5,777 nucleotides of DNA from Actinomycetes bacterium (lineage in GTDB: Bacteria > Actinomycetota > Acidimicrobiia > Acidimicrobiales > Acidimicrobiaceae): positions 1 through 5,777 of the forward strand of contig JAKASN010000145.1 in the NCBI GenBank assembly GCA_021819025.1, given 5' to 3'. The translations under genes were made by a program, and so were the position numbers. Below the pieces are notes generated by a model, which saw only the letters and a list, made by a program, of their open reading frames with translations, was not told the origin of the DNA and ran no database searches. This document shows positions 5,251 to 5,777 of the stretch, piece after piece (positions within the stretch are counted from its first letter, which is position 1; every line of letters starts with the position of its first letter).

Positions 5251-5777
5251 ACGCCCAACGATACCGATGTCTGCCGTTGCGGCGCCCATGTGTAGCCCAG
5301 ATCAGATCGCGTGGTCGGAGCCGCCGCCCGACCTGGCGGCAGCGGAGTTTTTCCAGGTCTACATACTTCAGAATGTGAGCGCTACGTCGTGTTCGCTCCA
5401 AGGTGTTGCCCAGGTTTCCCAAAGCGATTCGGCTGGTCACCAATTCATTGAGGACCTGGCTTCCCAGAGCCCAGCCGGTCTAGCCGAGTTGGCCCCGGGA
5501 GCACAGGCGTCCTTTTACATCGGCCTATCCAGATGCGCCGTGGTCGATCCCAGTTATGGATCCAGCCCCTCCGTTATGACCGTCTGGATTCTCCACACCG
5601 GGATCAAAGCTATGTTCTCGATGCCGATTGGACCTAGCTGCGCAACAGTTACCGCACAGACCTTTCCGGTAGTCGCGGGAATCGTCTCGGTTCCAGGGTG
5701 GGAGACTGGCGGGAGCCCGCCGGGAACTGTACCGGGGGCTTACGCTGGGCCACCAAAAACGACCCTTCCGAGCCCGC
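5162..5777 (+). CDS. Membrane-anchored extracytoplasmic protein, DUF4232-like four-Cys domain (3' truncated)
   Basis: The frame stays open to the window edge (at least 205 codons). From TTG 5162 it has a short basic start (M-R-N), a transmembrane or signal segment at residues 4-19 (AIVVSVLALLFVAVLW), a Pro/Gly-rich linker, and an extracytoplasmic domain at about 43-172. The domain has four cysteines: C44 in MCSPDQ, C77 in ATSCSLQG, C125 in SRCAVV and C160 in PSCATV. The pattern of an opening CxP, QNVSATSCSLQG (family xNxSxxxCxLxG), LAPGAQASFYI and a final Cys resembles the actinobacterial DUF4232 secreted domain, whose function is unknown; the cysteines probably form two disulfides. The C-terminus turns Gly/Pro/Thr-rich, like a wall-spanning linker. 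No lipobox precedes C44. The start is uncertain: TTG 5162 has no ribosome binding site, and the frame is open back to 5123 after the TAG at 5120-5122. The DUF assignment is by pattern only. Confidence 0.7.
   Translation, partial: MRNAIVVSVLALLFVAVLWMPPHLGGGNTRRPTIPMSAVAAPMCSPDQIAWSEPPPDLAAAEFFQVYILQNVSATSCSLQGVAQVSQSDSAGHQFIEDLASQSPAGLAELAPGAQASFYIGLSRCAVVDPSYGSSPSVMTVWILHTGIKAMFSMPIGPSCATVTAQTFPVVAGIVSVPGWETGGSPPGTVPGAYAGPPKTTLPSP

Noticed and set aside
1..5777. CRISPR array, tRNA/rRNA genes, insertion sequence or phage attachment site
   Set aside because: I saw no spaced direct repeats, tRNA-like cloverleaf, transposase motifs or terminal inverted repeats flanking a gene.

Overview
The window looks like chromosomal DNA from a moderately high-GC actinobacterium (roughly 55-58% G+C by eye). 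An acidophilic Acidimicrobiia-type lineage would fit, but that is an inference. The grounds are the frequent TTG/GTG starts, an actinobacterial-style CxxHxxC ferredoxin with its FAD reductase, and a membrane-anchored four-cysteine secreted protein resembling the DUF4232 class. All real genes seen are on the + strand.

Layout. (1) 2-346: the C-terminal end of a site-2-type membrane metalloprotease (M50), cut by the window edge. (2) 347-588: a gap of about 240 bases with one small perfect hairpin and a weak terminator-like element, and no convincing gene. (3) 589-3576: one continuous reading frame of almost 1,000 codons, broken only by a TAG at 1048-1050. It reads in order through three divergent enzymes of the homoprotocatechuate (4-hydroxyphenylacetate meta-cleavage) pathway: an HpaE-like semialdehyde dehydrogenase, an HpaD-like LigB-type extradiol dioxygenase missing its N-terminal third, and an FAH-family (HpaG-like) isomerase/decarboxylase. 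The cistron boundaries are gone and several catalytic or metal-binding positions are lost, yet the frame stays open. (4) 3593-4994: a tightly spaced, intact-looking pair, a CxxHxxC ferredoxin and a full-length FAD/NAD(P)H ferredoxin reductase. (5) 4995-5161: a weak hairpin, a candidate extended -10 promoter and a strong ribosome binding site. (6) About 5162 to the right edge: a secreted or membrane-anchored four-cysteine protein, incomplete at its 3' end. The strong ribosome binding site lies in a different frame from it, so a frameshift is possible.

How the parts fit. The ancestral locus was probably a catabolic operon: ring cleavage, semialdehyde oxidation and FAH-type isomerisation, followed by an electron-transfer pair feeding an oxygenase that is not in this window. 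The catabolic half has decayed or been remodelled into one long fused frame, while the redox pair looks intact. The preserved frame across three eroded enzymes is the most unusual thing here.
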